From NCBI RefSeq assembly GCF_000967915.1, contig NC_022549.1:980366-1044365 (forward strand): DNA of 64,000 bases, given 5' to 3'. Positions 26,280 through 35,429 of this stretch are shown one piece after another; position 1 is the first letter of the stretch; every line of letters starts with the position of its first letter. Position numbers and translations under genes: made by a program. The notes under the pieces are model-generated. The model was not told where the DNA came from. It was given only the letters and a program-made list of their open reading frames with translations, and did not search any database. Origin of the DNA: Paracholeplasma brassicae (lineage in GTDB: Bacteria > Bacillota_I > Bacilli_A > Acholeplasmatales > UBA5453).

Positions 26280-27461
26280 ATGAAGAAATTCTTCAAAGCA
26301 ATTAAGAACATCTTTGTTGGCATGGGGTTGTTGTTTGTCGTCAGTTTTTTCGTGGATATCCGAATTGAAGGTCATTCACTGAATCAACTTTTTTTAGACG
26401 CAGGTAAAAATACTTATCAATTTGTTGATGATATGGTTGATTGGTTTAAAAAAGAGCCGACAGCTAGCGATTTTAAAATAAGAAAAGATGAAGAAAATCA
26501 ATACTTTGCTGTCGTAACAATGACATTTGTTAGTAAGGATGAACTGCTAGGGTTAACAATTGATGATGTTTATTATGACGAATTTGAGATAATAAAGTCA
26601 TCAAGTACTAAGTTAGTGGTTGAAATTCCTCTATTCGTTTCGTTTGAGGAAAATGAGCCTAACCAGACGCTTGTTCTTACCTCCATTAGTTACGAACGTA
26701 AAAACATGACGCAGTTACTTGAACTAAACCTAAAAGCATTTGCGTTTAAATCACTCGATGATGCCATTGTTACTGAGAAATCAAAAAGTGTCGTCGGTAT
26801 TAGAAATTGTACACAAGACTTGGCTGGTGTTAGTTGTAAATCATGGGGGTCTGGTGTGATTTTCGATATGATTGAGCGAACCGTTCAAGTATCACCTTTA
26901 ACGACAAAAACCTACTATGATTATTATATTCTTACTAACGCGCATGTTGTCTTAGGTGGGGATCATTTCCAAGTATATTTTTCAGAACACACGTACAAGG
27001 CCGGTGGTGAGTTAATCGGTCTATACACAATTGATACGGATCTTGCGATCATTAAGATTACTTATGATCAAAAAGTACTGACTGTTTTAGATGATGATCA
27101 GTTCATAACCAAAACCCCAGTGGATTTGGTATTAAATCAAACCATATTTGCCGTTGGTTCTCCAGGTGGTCCTGAAAACTTTAATGACGTCAAAGAAGGT
27201 GTGGTTGTCACACTAGACTATGACACATTCTTAGATGATCAAGATACCTTGTGTCAAACCGGTTGTGACGCATTTCAAACCAGCGCATCTCAAGGCCCTG
27301 GTTCTTCTGGTGGTGCCGTTTTTGATACCGCTGGTAGACTTGTTGGCATTCACTTTGCTGGGGATAAAGACAATACGATTAGCAGTGATATTCCAATGTA
27401 TAAAGTATTAGAAGCAATCACTCACATCATGTCACCCATTTATGATGAGATTAACGAATAA
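26280..27461 (+). CDS. Membrane-anchored HtrA-like trypsin-fold serine protease without PDZ domain
   Basis: 393 residues. A single N-terminal transmembrane anchor (about 12-26) is followed by about 130 residues without recognised features and then a chymotrypsin-fold protease. The triad is visible as His in YILTNAHVVLGGDHF, Asp in TIDTDLAIIKI and Ser in QGPGSSGGAVFDTAGRLVGI. Unlike HtrA/DegP there is no PDZ domain: the protein ends about 45 residues after the catalytic serine motif. Two cysteine pairs (NCTQDLAGVSCKS and CQTGCDAF) could form disulfides, which fits an extracytoplasmic domain. GGGGAGGG precedes the ATG. It has no cotranscribed neighbour; substrate unknown. Confidence 0.88.
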   Translation: MKKFFKAIKNIFVGMGLLFVVSFFVDIRIEGHSLNQLFLDAGKNTYQFVDDMVDWFKKEPTASDFKIRKDEENQYFAVVTMTFVSKDELLGLTIDDVYYDEFEIIKSSSTKLVVEIPLFVSFEENEPNQTLVLTSISYERKNMTQLLELNLKAFAFKSLDDAIVTEKSKSVVGIRNCTQDLAGVSCKSWGSGVIFDMIERTVQVSPLTTKTYYDYYILTNAHVVLGGDHFQVYFSEHTYKAGGELIGLYTIDTDLAIIKITYDQKVLTVLDDDQFITKTPVDLVLNQTIFAVGSPGGPENFNDVKEGVVVTLDYDTFLDDQDTLCQTGCDAFQTSASQGPGSSGGAVFDTAGRLVGIHFAGDKDNTISSDIPMYKVLEAITHIMSPIYDEINE

Positions 27462-27465
27462 GAGT

Positions 27466-27503
27466 AAAACTCGCCACACAGTCATGTGTCGCGAGTTTTT
27501 TTT
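27466..27503. terminator. Bidirectional terminator between the protease gene and copA
   Basis: Hairpin AAAACTCGC-C-ACAC / GTGT-C-GCGAGTTTT with T8 on the plus strand, between converging genes. Confidence 0.85.
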
Positions 27504-27520
27504 GTACGTTATGATTCGAT

Positions 27521-30181
27521 TTAAAGACTTTCTTCGATACTTAAAACATCATAGCCTGCGTCATCAATTACTGATTTAATGACTTCATCGTTAATTGAAC
27601 CTTGGTAGTCAACAGACGCTTGTTTTAGCTCTAAGTTCACGCTAACACCAGTCACACCATCAAGTGTCTTTAACGCTTGATCCACTCTTTTTACACAGTG
27701 CATGCAGCTCATTCCTTCTATTTTAATTACCTTTGTCATTTTAAAATTCTTCCTTTTTTGTAATTTTTTTAATCTCAATGCATTTAAAACCACGGATACA
27801 CTAGAAAAACTCATCGCAGCACCCGCAAGCATTGGGTCCAATAATGGCCCATTAAACAAATACAATACGCCCATTGCAACCGGGATACCAATCACGTTAT
27901 AGAAAAATGCCCAAAAGAGATTTTCTTTAATGTTTTTGATTGTCTTATTCGATAAATCAATTGCAAGTGCAACGTCATTCAAATCGGATTTCATTAAGAC
28001 GATGTCCGCCGATTCAATCGCTACATCGGTACCTGATCCGATAGCAACACCAACATCTGCAATGGCAAGTGCTGGCGCATCATTAATGCCATCGCCAACC
28101 ATGGCTACAATATTGCCTTCAATTTGAAGTTTTTCTACTTCGTCTTTTTTGTCTTCTGGCAGAACCTCTGCCACGTATTCAGTGATACCCACTTGATTAC
28201 TAATCGCTTTTGCTGTTATTTCATTATCACCTGTCAGCATGACCACTCGTAGGCCTTGTGCCTTCAATTGTTTTATGGCATTAACTGATGATGGCTTAAT
28301 TGGATCTGAAACAGCGATGATTCCTGATAGCGTTTTATCGATGGCCAAATACATCGGTGTTTTTCCAGCACTTGCTAATTCGTCGGTTATTTTAAGCGTT
28401 TGACCGAGTTTTATTTCATATTTTTCCATCAATCGCTTATTACCGATAAGAATTGTTTTTTCATCAATGATGGCTTCTATCCCATGTCCGACAACGTTTT
28501 TAAATGCCGTTGTTTCTTTAAGTTTAATGCCTTTTTGACTCGCTTTATCAACGATTGCCTTGGCAATTGGGTGTTCGCTTTTAGCTTCGATAGATGCTGC
28601 AATCTGTAATATTTGCATTTCATCGTAAATATTCGTTGTTACGATGTCTGTTAATTCTGGGACACCTTTTGTAATCGTTCCTGTTTTATCTAATACAACG
28701 ACATTCGTCTTGTGAAACACCTCAAGTGCTTCGCCACTTTTAATTAGAATGCCTAGTTCTGCGCCCTTACCAGTACCAACCATGATTGCTGTTGGTGTCG
28801 CAAGTCCTAAGGCACACGGGCATGCAATGACTAAAACGGCAACGAGAATTTCGATGGCAAATGTCAATTCCTTACCCATTAGTAACCAAAAGATAAAAGA
28901 CAAAATGGCAAGACTCATGACGATAGGAACAAAAATGCCTGAGACTTGATCTGCTAGTTTAGCAATTGGTGCTTTTGATCCTTGAGCTTCTTCGACGAGT
29001 TTAACAATTTGTGCAAGGACCGTGTCCTTACCTACTTTGGTTGCTTGATATTTGATTGAGCCGTTGGTGTTAATACTTGCACCAATGACTTTGTCATTCA
29101 CACTTTTTTCGATTGGCATTGATTCACCCGTAATCATCGATTCATCAATGGCAGTTTCACCTTCAATAATAATGCCATCGACTGGTAATCGCTCACCAGG
29201 TTTGACTAAAATGATATCGCCTTCAAATACCTGTTCGATCGGTGTTTCAATGATTTGATTATCTTTGACGACATTTGCCTTTTTTGGCGTCAAATCAAGC
29301 AGTTTTTTAATGGCCTCACTTGTTTTACCTTTTGAAACGGTCTCAAAGTACTTACCTAAGAGAATTAAAGTAATGATGACACCTGTTGTCTCAAAATATA
29401 AATTATGAACGTAATGGACGTCCCCTGCAATGATTCGAATAAATGCGTAGACACCAAAGATGAAAGCCGCTGAGGTACCCAAAGCAACCAGTGAATCCAT
29501 GTTTGGATTGCCTTTGATCAATGTCTTAAACCCAATCGTATAAAATTTGTAACCCACCATCACTATTGGGATGGTTAGAATTAATTGAGCAAGTGCAAAA
29601 TTAAAGGCTTCATGGGTCGGATGCAGTACGGCTGGTAATGGCAGACCGATCATGTGACCCATCGAGACATAAAGTAGCGGTAACATAAAGATAAACGCGA
29701 GAATCAGTTTAAATCGCATGACTGAGATTGTCTTATCTTTCTTCTTTTTGTTATCCTCATAAGATGCTGCTTTTGTTACTTTGTAGCCAGCAATCATCAC
29801 TTTTTTAAATAATTCATTCAAATTTAGTTCGTCGTTATATGTAATCGTCAGTTTCTCTTGAGCTAAATTGACATTAGCCTGTATGACACCTACTTGTTTA
29901 TTCGTGATTCGCTCGACAGTTCTACTGCAAGCACTACAAGTCATACCGCTGACATCAAAGGTCTCAGTTGTTTCGTTTTTCTTCACTTTATACCCGGTCT
30001 TTTCAATGGTTGATTTAATCTCATCTAGTGAAAGTTTCGATTCATCAAAATCGATTTGGAGTGTTTCAGTCGCTAAATTTACTGAAGACGAGGTAACACC
30101 TGATAGTTTTTTTGTTGACTTTTCAATACTGACAGCGCAAGCACTGCAGGTCATCCCTTCAATTTTTAACTGCTTCTTCAT
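27521..30181 (-). CDS. copA: Copper-exporting P1B-type ATPase with fused C-terminal copper chaperone domain
   Basis: 886 residues. Exports Cu(I) across the membrane. Two N-terminal heavy-metal-associated domains with GMTCSAC motifs (about 10-15 and 82-87). Eight transmembrane helices include the metal-site CPC in VIACPCALGLATPTA. The phosphorylation motif is DKTGTITKG and the hinge motif GDGINDAPALAIADV. The normal CopA end (LNALRLKK) is followed in frame by a complete third metal-binding domain of 72 residues (MTKVIKIEGMSCMHCVKRVD), which looks like a CopZ chaperone. An internal ATG at 27739 preceded by AAGGAAG could start free CopZ. It overlaps csoR by 4 nt. Confidence 0.96.
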   Translation of the reverse strand: MKKQLKIEGMTCSACAVSIEKSTKKLSGVTSSSVNLATETLQIDFDESKLSLDEIKSTIEKTGYKVKKNETTETFDVSGMTCSACSRTVERITNKQVGVIQANVNLAQEKLTITYNDELNLNELFKKVMIAGYKVTKAASYEDNKKKKDKTISVMRFKLILAFIFMLPLLYVSMGHMIGLPLPAVLHPTHEAFNFALAQLILTIPIVMVGYKFYTIGFKTLIKGNPNMDSLVALGTSAAFIFGVYAFIRIIAGDVHYVHNLYFETTGVIITLILLGKYFETVSKGKTSEAIKKLLDLTPKKANVVKDNQIIETPIEQVFEGDIILVKPGERLPVDGIIIEGETAIDESMITGESMPIEKSVNDKVIGASINTNGSIKYQATKVGKDTVLAQIVKLVEEAQGSKAPIAKLADQVSGIFVPIVMSLAILSFIFWLLMGKELTFAIEILVAVLVIACPCALGLATPTAIMVGTGKGAELGILIKSGEALEVFHKTNVVVLDKTGTITKGVPELTDIVTTNIYDEMQILQIAASIEAKSEHPIAKAIVDKASQKGIKLKETTAFKNVVGHGIEAIIDEKTILIGNKRLMEKYEIKLGQTLKITDELASAGKTPMYLAIDKTLSGIIAVSDPIKPSSVNAIKQLKAQGLRVVMLTGDNEITAKAISNQVGITEYVAEVLPEDKKDEVEKLQIEGNIVAMVGDGINDAPALAIADVGVAIGSGTDVAIESADIVLMKSDLNDVALAIDLSNKTIKNIKENLFWAFFYNVIGIPVAMGVLYLFNGPLLDPMLAGAAMSFSSVSVVLNALRLKKLQKRKNFKMTKVIKIEGMSCMHCVKRVDQALKTLDGVTGVSVNLELKQASVDYQGSINDEVIKSVIDDAGYDVLSIEESL

Positions 30182-30435
30182 TTTATCACCTTATCTAGTA
30201 ATTGTTTAATCTCATCGATTTTTTGTGTCGCATCTTTTGATTCGATTGCTTCTTTGACACAGTGATCTAGATGATTCTTAACAATGCTTTTTTGTGTTTT
30301 TCTCAATAATGAGACGACCGCTTCAATTTGATTGGATATATCAATACAATATCGGTCTTCTGTAATCATTGTTTGAATAAAATCAATTTGCCCTTTGGCA
30401 ATTTTGATGGAACTTAATGCGTCTTTATGTTTCAT
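30178..30435 (-). CDS. csoR: Copper-sensing transcriptional repressor CsoR
   Basis: 85 residues, all-helical DUF156/CsoR family. The Cu(I) ligand set Cys-His-Cys is present: Cys in EDRYCIDISNQIEAV, then His and Cys in NHLDHCVKEAIES. On copper binding these repressors leave their G/C-tract operator. The ATG at 30435 is chosen because GGGGGAGG lies upstream; a longer frame would cover the operator. It is the first gene of the csoR-copA operon and overlaps copA by 4 nt, so autoregulation with copA is expected. Confidence 0.93.
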   Translation of the reverse strand: MKHKDALSSIKIAKGQIDFIQTMITEDRYCIDISNQIEAVVSLLRKTQKSIVKNHLDHCVKEAIESKDATQKIDEIKQLLDKVIK

Positions 30436-30437
30436 TA

Positions 30438-30464
30438 TATACCTCCCCCCCTGGTAGGGTATCT
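30438..30464. promoter_or_regulatory. Predicted CsoR operator
   Basis: The pseudo-palindrome ATACC-TCCCCCCCCTG-GTAGGGTAT has the G/C-tract flanked by AT-rich arms that is typical of CsoR sites. It lies between the -10 box and the csoR start and includes the ribosome-binding site. Confidence 0.75.
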
Positions 30465-30466
30465 TT

Positions 30467-30495
30467 AGTATATGATATCTCATTGACTAAAACAA
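30467..30495 (-). promoter_or_regulatory. csoR-copA promoter
   Basis: Minus-strand TATACT (30467-30472) with a weak TTGTTT -35 (30490-30495) at 17 nt. The CsoR operator lies immediately downstream, consistent with repression. Confidence 0.5.
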
Positions 30496-30497
30496 GA

Positions 30498-30526
30498 AAA
30501 AAACCTCGAATTCGAGGCTATTAAGA
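30498..30526 (-). terminator. Terminator of the OYE-family oxidoreductase gene
   Basis: Minus-strand GCCTCG-AATT-CGAGGT followed by TTTTTTC. Confidence 0.8.
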
Positions 30527-30532
30527 AAAATT

Positions 30533-31546
30533 CTATTTTTTTGAACGTTCATACTGCTTGGGCCAAGGCAAATCAATGCGTAACTGTTTAGCAAATCGCA
30601 GTGGAAAATATGGTTCTCTTAGACTTAATCTTCCAAAATAAATTAAATCAGCTTCATTTTCCTGTAGCACACCACTTGCCATAAAAGGATCCTCAATAAG
30701 TCCACCTGCAATGGTCGGTATACGTGTCTCTCTCTTGATTTTTTTTGCAAATGACAGTTGATACCCTGGATAAGCGTCAATATCAACTAAAACAATGCCA
30801 CCAGAACTGACGTGGATTAGATCAACGTAACCATGAGGAATCAATTTGATTGCTTCAACCCAATCAGTTGGGTGTAGCCCTTCTTTGACATAATCTTCGG
30901 CACTAATTCTTAATGATACCGGTTTATCCATTGGAAATACATCCCTTACCGCTTCTACTACTTCACGCAGTAATCGTGATCGATTTTCAAGAATGCCACC
31001 GTAGTGATCCGTACGTTTGTTTGCTAGCGGACTCATAAACTCATGTAATAAATACCCATGAGCGGCGTGTATTTCAATCATGTCAAATCCGGCCTCAAGG
31101 GCTCGATGAGCCGCACTACGAAAAGCATTAATAACTTCTTTAATATCATCAATTGACATGGCAACAGGTACGTCATTCGTACCAAATGCAATTGCACTAG
31201 GTGCCATTAGTTTGCCATCCGCTTTTGATTTGCGACCGGCGTGATTCAATTGGATACAAGAAACCGAATCGTATTGCCTTATTTGTTTGGTTATCCATTT
31301 TAAGCTTTTGACGTGTTCATCTTCATAAAGGCCTAAATCTTGATTTGTAATTCGTCCGTTTGGTAGAACGGCGGTTGCCTCAACAATAATCAGTCCAACC
31401 CCACCAATTGCCCTGCTTGCGTAATGAATTACATGAAAATCCGTTGCATAACCACCCTCGGCACTATACATACACATGGGTGGCATCACAATACGATTTT
31501 TAATGGTTTGGTCTTTGATTGTAATTGGATCGAATAAACTAATCAT
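30533..31546 (-). CDS. namA: Old-yellow-enzyme family NADPH dehydrogenase (NamA/YqjM-like)
   Basis: 337 residues, FMN-dependent TIM barrel. The segments NRIVMPPMCMYSAEGGYATD, GVGLIIVEATAVLPNGRITN, EIHAAHGYLLHEFMSPLANK and RTDHYGGILENRSRLLREV match the YqjM/NamA class, including the cysteine near the FMN (MCMYSA) and the His-Ala-Ala-His substrate motif. YqjM reduces activated alkenes, nitro compounds and other electrophiles in oxidative stress; the native substrate is unknown. The stop lies 5 nt after the relQ... start side neighbour in transcription order (relQ upstream), so both may be cotranscribed. Confidence 0.9.
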   Translation of the reverse strand: MISLFDPITIKDQTIKNRIVMPPMCMYSAEGGYATDFHVIHYASRAIGGVGLIIVEATAVLPNGRITNQDLGLYEDEHVKSLKWITKQIRQYDSVSCIQLNHAGRKSKADGKLMAPSAIAFGTNDVPVAMSIDDIKEVINAFRSAAHRALEAGFDMIEIHAAHGYLLHEFMSPLANKRTDHYGGILENRSRLLREVVEAVRDVFPMDKPVSLRISAEDYVKEGLHPTDWVEAIKLIPHGYVDLIHVSSGGIVLVDIDAYPGYQLSFAKKIKRETRIPTIAGGLIEDPFMASGVLQENEADLIYFGRLSLREPYFPLRFAKQLRIDLPWPKQYERSKK

Positions 31547-31551
31547 GTCAT

Positions 31552-32220
31552 CTACCCCATCTTATCTAATTCAGCTTTGATTTTTTGCATCCGTTTATCT
31601 GTGTCTGCAATCACATCCGCACAAAGTCGTAATTCGTCTTTTAAACCTGGATCGAGATTATTGTTGTTTTTGTATTTCATGTCGTGTTCCAAACTTGCCC
31701 AAAAATCCATCGCAATGGTCCTAATTTGAACCTCAACTCGCATCATGCGCTTGGTTGTTGAAAAATACACCGGCAGTTCGACGACTAAATGTAAGCTACG
31801 ATACCCATTTTGTTTTGGTTTTTTAATGTAGTCTTTAATTTGGACTAAAATGACATCGTCTTGTTTAACTAACATGTTCGCTAACTCATAAATGTCATCA
31901 AAATAGGTACAAATCACTCTTACGCCCGCAATGTCATTGATTTGTTTGATGTTATCAAGTGTTTTTGATAACCCATAACGATGTAATTTTTGCATGATAC
32001 TGTCGGTCTTTTTTAGACGTACTTTGATCATTTCAATTGGATTACGACGTTTGACCACTTTAAATTCATCATTAAGGATTTCTAATTTGGTTTGAACTTC
32101 CCTCATTGCCGCAAAGTAGGTCATCATGAGTTCTTGGTAGCGTTCGGTTTCATCGATAAATTCTTTTGGTGTTTGTAATAAGGTTTCATGAAGTAATTTG
32201 TTTTCTAAATCGGTTGCCAT
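31552..32220 (-). CDS. relQ: Small alarmone synthetase RelQ (YjbM-type GTP pyrophosphokinase)
   Basis: 222 residues. Makes (p)ppGpp without a hydrolase domain. The synthetase core shows NDIAGVRVICTYFDDIYEL, DYIKKPKQNGYRSLHLVVEL and the metal/nucleotide-binding VEVQIRTIAMDFWASLEHD, with helical flanks as in RelQ tetramers. There are no HD, TGS or ACT domains. A GGAGG site precedes the ATG. Its start is about 115 nt after the terminator of the preceding operon; namA follows after 5 nt. Confidence 0.93.
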   Translation of the reverse strand: MATDLENKLLHETLLQTPKEFIDETERYQELMMTYFAAMREVQTKLEILNDEFKVVKRRNPIEMIKVRLKKTDSIMQKLHRYGLSKTLDNIKQINDIAGVRVICTYFDDIYELANMLVKQDDVILVQIKDYIKKPKQNGYRSLHLVVELPVYFSTTKRMMRVEVQIRTIAMDFWASLEHDMKYKNNNNLDPGLKDELRLCADVIADTDKRMQKIKAELDKMG

Positions 32221-32306
32221 ATGAAAACCTCCTGGTACTTCTATTATACAATAGAATCCGTCTTTTTTTAAGACGTAATCTAGAAATCACTTAATACCTT
32301 CAAAAA

Positions 32307-32334
32307 AAATAGCCAAGCAAATGCTTGGCTAAAG
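32307..32334 (-). terminator. Terminator of the thiolase-Liv-hydrolase operon
   Basis: Minus-strand TAGCCAAGC-ATTT-GCTTGGCTA followed by TTTTTTTT, right after the last hydrolase gene. Confidence 0.87.
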
Positions 32335-32335
32335 A

Positions 32336-33220
32336 TTATTTGATAAAATCATAAATCGCTTCTTTTAGTTCATCAGGTTTATCGACGAGTGGTGAATGAC
32401 CACAAGATTCAAAACGGATATACTTTGATTGATTTTTAAGCGCATTATAATTATCTAGTACCATGTATTCAGGTACTGTCTTATCCATGGCGCCCCAAAA
32501 CATTAGCACGGGTGCTTTAATTTGTTTAATTGTTCCATCACCTTTGTGATAAAGATTTGGAATATCAGACATATTTAGGTTTGCTAAAGCCCAATCGGCA
32601 TCCACTAAGCAACGTTGCTTGAGTGTTTCTTTGATGTAGAGGTCGTTGTCTTCTTGTGTTGGTTTGTGATTCGAGTAGATAGTTAAATCATAGACATAAG
32701 ACATAAAAAATTTGTTTTGAGTAGCCAATGCTTCAAGCATTGGTTTTACTTGAACCGGATCTTTTGCCATCTCATCCTTGTCTTTATAGCCCATGGTAAA
32801 GATTGGTGCGTTTGACTCGTCTTTCTTAAATATCGGATAGCCTTTATGTGTTGTTGAATTGATTAAAATTAATTTATCAACGGAACTGTGATGAATGGCT
32901 GCAAACTCCATCGCAACCCCACCACCTAATGACCAACCTGCAATACTCGCTTTCTCAATCTTTAATGCACTCATAAATAACTTAACGTCTGTCGCAAGTT
33001 CTTTTAACGAGTGATAAGGATTTTGGTAACTAGAGTCGCCAAATCCTCTTAAATCAAGAGAAAACACGTGAATATCATCAGGTAATCGATCCATTAATGG
33101 CTTAAAATAGAGCCCAGAGGATAAATTACCGTGAATCAAAATCAAAACGTTATCTCCGCTGCCTTTTTCAAGATACGCGTAGGTTTCACCGTTTTTTAGT
33201 TCTATGTATTTCTTTCCCAT
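32336..33220 (-). CDS. Alpha/beta hydrolase (last gene of the Liv operon)
   Basis: 294 residues, no signal peptide. Oxyanion region LIHGNLSSGLYFKPLMDRLP, SLDLRGFGDSSYQNP, nucleophile serine in ASIAGWSLGGGVAMEFA, acid residue in LMFWGAMDKTVPEYM and histidine in SCGHSPLVDKPDELKEA complete a canonical triad. A cap domain of about 110 residues separates the core halves. It follows another alpha/beta hydrolase by 12 nt with a GGAGG site. In this context (thiolase, CoA-transferase) a thioesterase, lactone or ester hydrolase role is possible; no substrate can be assigned. Confidence 0.85.
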   Translation of the reverse strand: MGKKYIELKNGETYAYLEKGSGDNVLILIHGNLSSGLYFKPLMDRLPDDIHVFSLDLRGFGDSSYQNPYHSLKELATDVKLFMSALKIEKASIAGWSLGGGVAMEFAAIHHSSVDKLILINSTTHKGYPIFKKDESNAPIFTMGYKDKDEMAKDPVQVKPMLEALATQNKFFMSYVYDLTIYSNHKPTQEDNDLYIKETLKQRCLVDADWALANLNMSDIPNLYHKGDGTIKQIKAPVLMFWGAMDKTVPEYMVLDNYNALKNQSKYIRFESCGHSPLVDKPDELKEAIYDFIK

Positions 33221-33232
33221 GAGAAATACCTC

Positions 33233-34051
33233 CTATATAAGATAGTTCGTATCTGCTGTGTTGATAAAGCCTAAACAAAACGTCATAAATAAAAGTGGTT
33301 TTTCATACATCGATGCGTGACCAGCCCCAGGTATCTTGACCCAAGAAGCGTTCTTTATTTGTCTTTGCAGTAATTCTTGATCTTTTACTGGCGTCAAATA
33401 GTCTTCTTCGGCTGAGATGATTAGCGTATATGCCTCGATTTCACTTAATTTGTCTGTGATGTCATAAGGTTCACTCGAGTTAGTTAATCGTTCCATTCGA
33501 TCTAGGAATTCAGGGTCACTAAATACCGGTTTTAATACTTTTCGTCTTTGTTCCATCCACTCAATGTTTTGTTGATAAAAGATTGGTGAATAAATCACTG
33601 GGATGGCCACATTGTAATACGCATCCGGGTTTCTAGTTCTTCCGGCCAAGATCCACCCTCTACCGATGTCTCTTAACCATTCCGATGTTCTTGATGTGGT
33701 GTTGTAAACCACCATTCGGTCAACGTTTTCTTTGTATTTAATCGCAAACTCTAAGGCAATTTCACCGCCATATGAAATCCCAACAATGTTTACCTTGTCT
33801 AAGTTTAAGTGATCGATCAGTGCTTTAACCAAATCCACTTGAATTTCATGTGTGTAATTACCCTCTAATCGATCTGAGCCACCCTGATCGAGGAAATCCA
33901 CACGAATCAATTGATTGTTTTTGGTAAAGCTATTGACAAACGGTTGCCAACTTTTGGTTGACATCATAATCCCATTGAGTAAAACAATCGGTCGTCCTTT
34001 TCCTTCAACACAATAATATACTTTATACTTATTATACCAAAAATGACTCAT
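33233..34051 (-). CDS. Alpha/beta hydrolase
   Basis: 272 residues. HG-type loop replaced by VLLNGIMMSTKSWQPFV; DFLDQGGSDRLEGNYTHE; nucleophile in VNIVGISYGGEIALEFA; acid in LIISAEEDYLTPVKDQELL; His in PGAGHASMYEKPLLF. The start at 34051 (MSHFWYNK) overlaps the end of the CoA-transferase gene by 20 nt; a still longer frame is possible. The ribosome-binding site is weak, so translational coupling is likely. It is distinct in sequence from the following hydrolase, so the two are not a recent duplication. Substrate unknown. Confidence 0.83.
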   Translation of the reverse strand: MSHFWYNKYKVYYCVEGKGRPIVLLNGIMMSTKSWQPFVNSFTKNNQLIRVDFLDQGGSDRLEGNYTHEIQVDLVKALIDHLNLDKVNIVGISYGGEIALEFAIKYKENVDRMVVYNTTSRTSEWLRDIGRGWILAGRTRNPDAYYNVAIPVIYSPIFYQQNIEWMEQRRKVLKPVFSDPEFLDRMERLTNSSEPYDITDKLSEIEAYTLIISAEEDYLTPVKDQELLQRQIKNASWVKIPGAGHASMYEKPLLFMTFCLGFINTADTNYLI

Positions 34052-35354
34052 GTAAGTAACCCACTTCAATCGCTTCTTTTAATAATTGTTCTCTAAACTT
34101 CGGATGTGCGATACTAATTAGTAGTAGTGCTCGCTCTCTAATGTTCGTTCCTCTAAGTGATACCATGCCATACTCAGTCACCACATAATCCACGTCGTTT
34201 CTAGATAAAGTGACTGCAGCACCGGTTTTTAATGTCGTTACAATTTTAGAGGTTTCTTCTCTTAATCCCGTCTCAGGGTTCTTCACCATCGCCGTTGAAT
34301 ATAACGCAATGAAACTTCTGCCGCCTTCGGATATTTGTGCACCAATGGCCGTATCTGCTTGACCACCAGTTCCTGAAAATTGTTGTGTACCCAAAGACTC
34401 ACTTGCGCATTGGCCAGATAAATCAATTTCAATGGTTGAGTTAATCGACACTTGTTGCTTATTTTTACCGATCACGTTTGGATCATTGACGTAGTGACCA
34501 TTCAAAATCCAAACCGACGGGTTGTCGTTAATGAAATCGTAAAGTTCTTGATTTCCATAGGCAAAACAACACACGTGCTTTCCTCGATGTAATGTTTTAT
34601 TTTTCCCTGTGATTACCCCTGCTTTGATTAATTTTGCCATTTCACTTGTAAACATTTCGGTATGAATACCTAAATCTTTTTTACCATAGAGTGATTTTGC
34701 AACGGCATTTGGCATCCCACCAATACCTAATTGAATGGTATCGCCATCATTGATTTTTTCAGCAATTAACTTACCAATAACCATGTCTTTTTCATTTGGT
34801 TCAATGTCTGGAAGGGTCGGCACTGGGTAGTCAACTTTAACTAAATAGTCCACTTCTGATAGATGAACCTCTAAGTCACCTAAGGTTCTAGGAAAATTCG
34901 GATTAATCTCTAATATCACAATGTCTGCCGCTTCAATCATTTGTTTTTCATAAACGTTTGATAACGATAAGGAAACATAACCATTGGCATCAGGCATTGC
35001 AGCCGCAGAGATAAAAATGTTTGGTTTTTTATGAAATAAACGTTTATACCCCGCCAAATGAAGATGGTTTGGGATAAACGATATATTGCCATGTTGATGT
35101 GCTTTTCTTAATACACCGGTATAAAACCAGCCATCAAGTGTAAACTTATGACGATATTGTTCGTCAATAAAAAAATCCGCATTTGTAATTGGTAAACAGT
35201 TTGTTACAGAGACGTGCTCAATACGATTTGCGATTTTGTGTAGATTCGCCATGAACGTTTGTGGTTCATTAGCTGCCATTCCTACCACAATCTCATCTTG
35301 ATCTTTAACTAAATCTAGCATTTCTTGAATGGAAATGTACGTTGGTTGTTTCAT
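34032..35354 (-). CDS. Acetyl-CoA hydrolase/transferase family CoA-transferase (4-hydroxybutyrate CoA-transferase-like)
   Basis: 440 residues, class I CoA-transferase of the acetyl-CoA hydrolase/transferase family. GDTIQLGIGGMPNAVAKSL, LGIHTEMFTSEMAKLI, the likely catalytic glutamate in SINSTIEIDLSGQCASES and the C-terminal segment VDYVVTEYGMVSLRGTNIRE are all recognisable. These enzymes move CoA between acetyl-CoA and short-chain acids. It follows the substrate-binding lipoprotein gene after a hairpin. In the operon it could activate an imported acid or release a product. Exact acid unknown. Confidence 0.88.
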   Translation of the reverse strand: MKQPTYISIQEMLDLVKDQDEIVVGMAANEPQTFMANLHKIANRIEHVSVTNCLPITNADFFIDEQYRHKFTLDGWFYTGVLRKAHQHGNISFIPNHLHLAGYKRLFHKKPNIFISAAAMPDANGYVSLSLSNVYEKQMIEAADIVILEINPNFPRTLGDLEVHLSEVDYLVKVDYPVPTLPDIEPNEKDMVIGKLIAEKINDGDTIQLGIGGMPNAVAKSLYGKKDLGIHTEMFTSEMAKLIKAGVITGKNKTLHRGKHVCCFAYGNQELYDFINDNPSVWILNGHYVNDPNVIGKNKQQVSINSTIEIDLSGQCASESLGTQQFSGTGGQADTAIGAQISEGGRSFIALYSTAMVKNPETGLREETSKIVTTLKTGAAVTLSRNDVDYVVTEYGMVSLRGTNIRERALLLISIAHPKFREQLLKEAIEVGYLHESFLV

Positions 35355-35382
35355 AAAAGAACCCTCTTTCTTATTAAAGTGA

Positions 35383-35414
35383 TTAAGGGAGCCTCACTGA
35401 CTCCCTTAATCATT
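35383..35414 (-). terminator. Intercistronic hairpin after the binding-protein gene
   Basis: Minus-strand GATTAAGGGAG-TCAGTGAGG-CTCCCTTAATC, a strong 11-bp stem but with a poor T-tract. It may stop part of the transcripts or protect the 3' end of the binding-protein mRNA, giving more lipoprotein than CoA-transferase. Confidence 0.6.
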
Positions 35415-35429
35415 GAGCTTATTTGTTAA

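Noticed and set aside
32336-34051. Tandem duplication of the two alpha/beta hydrolases
   Set aside because: Apart from the catalytic motifs, the two proteins share little sequence, so they are separate family members.
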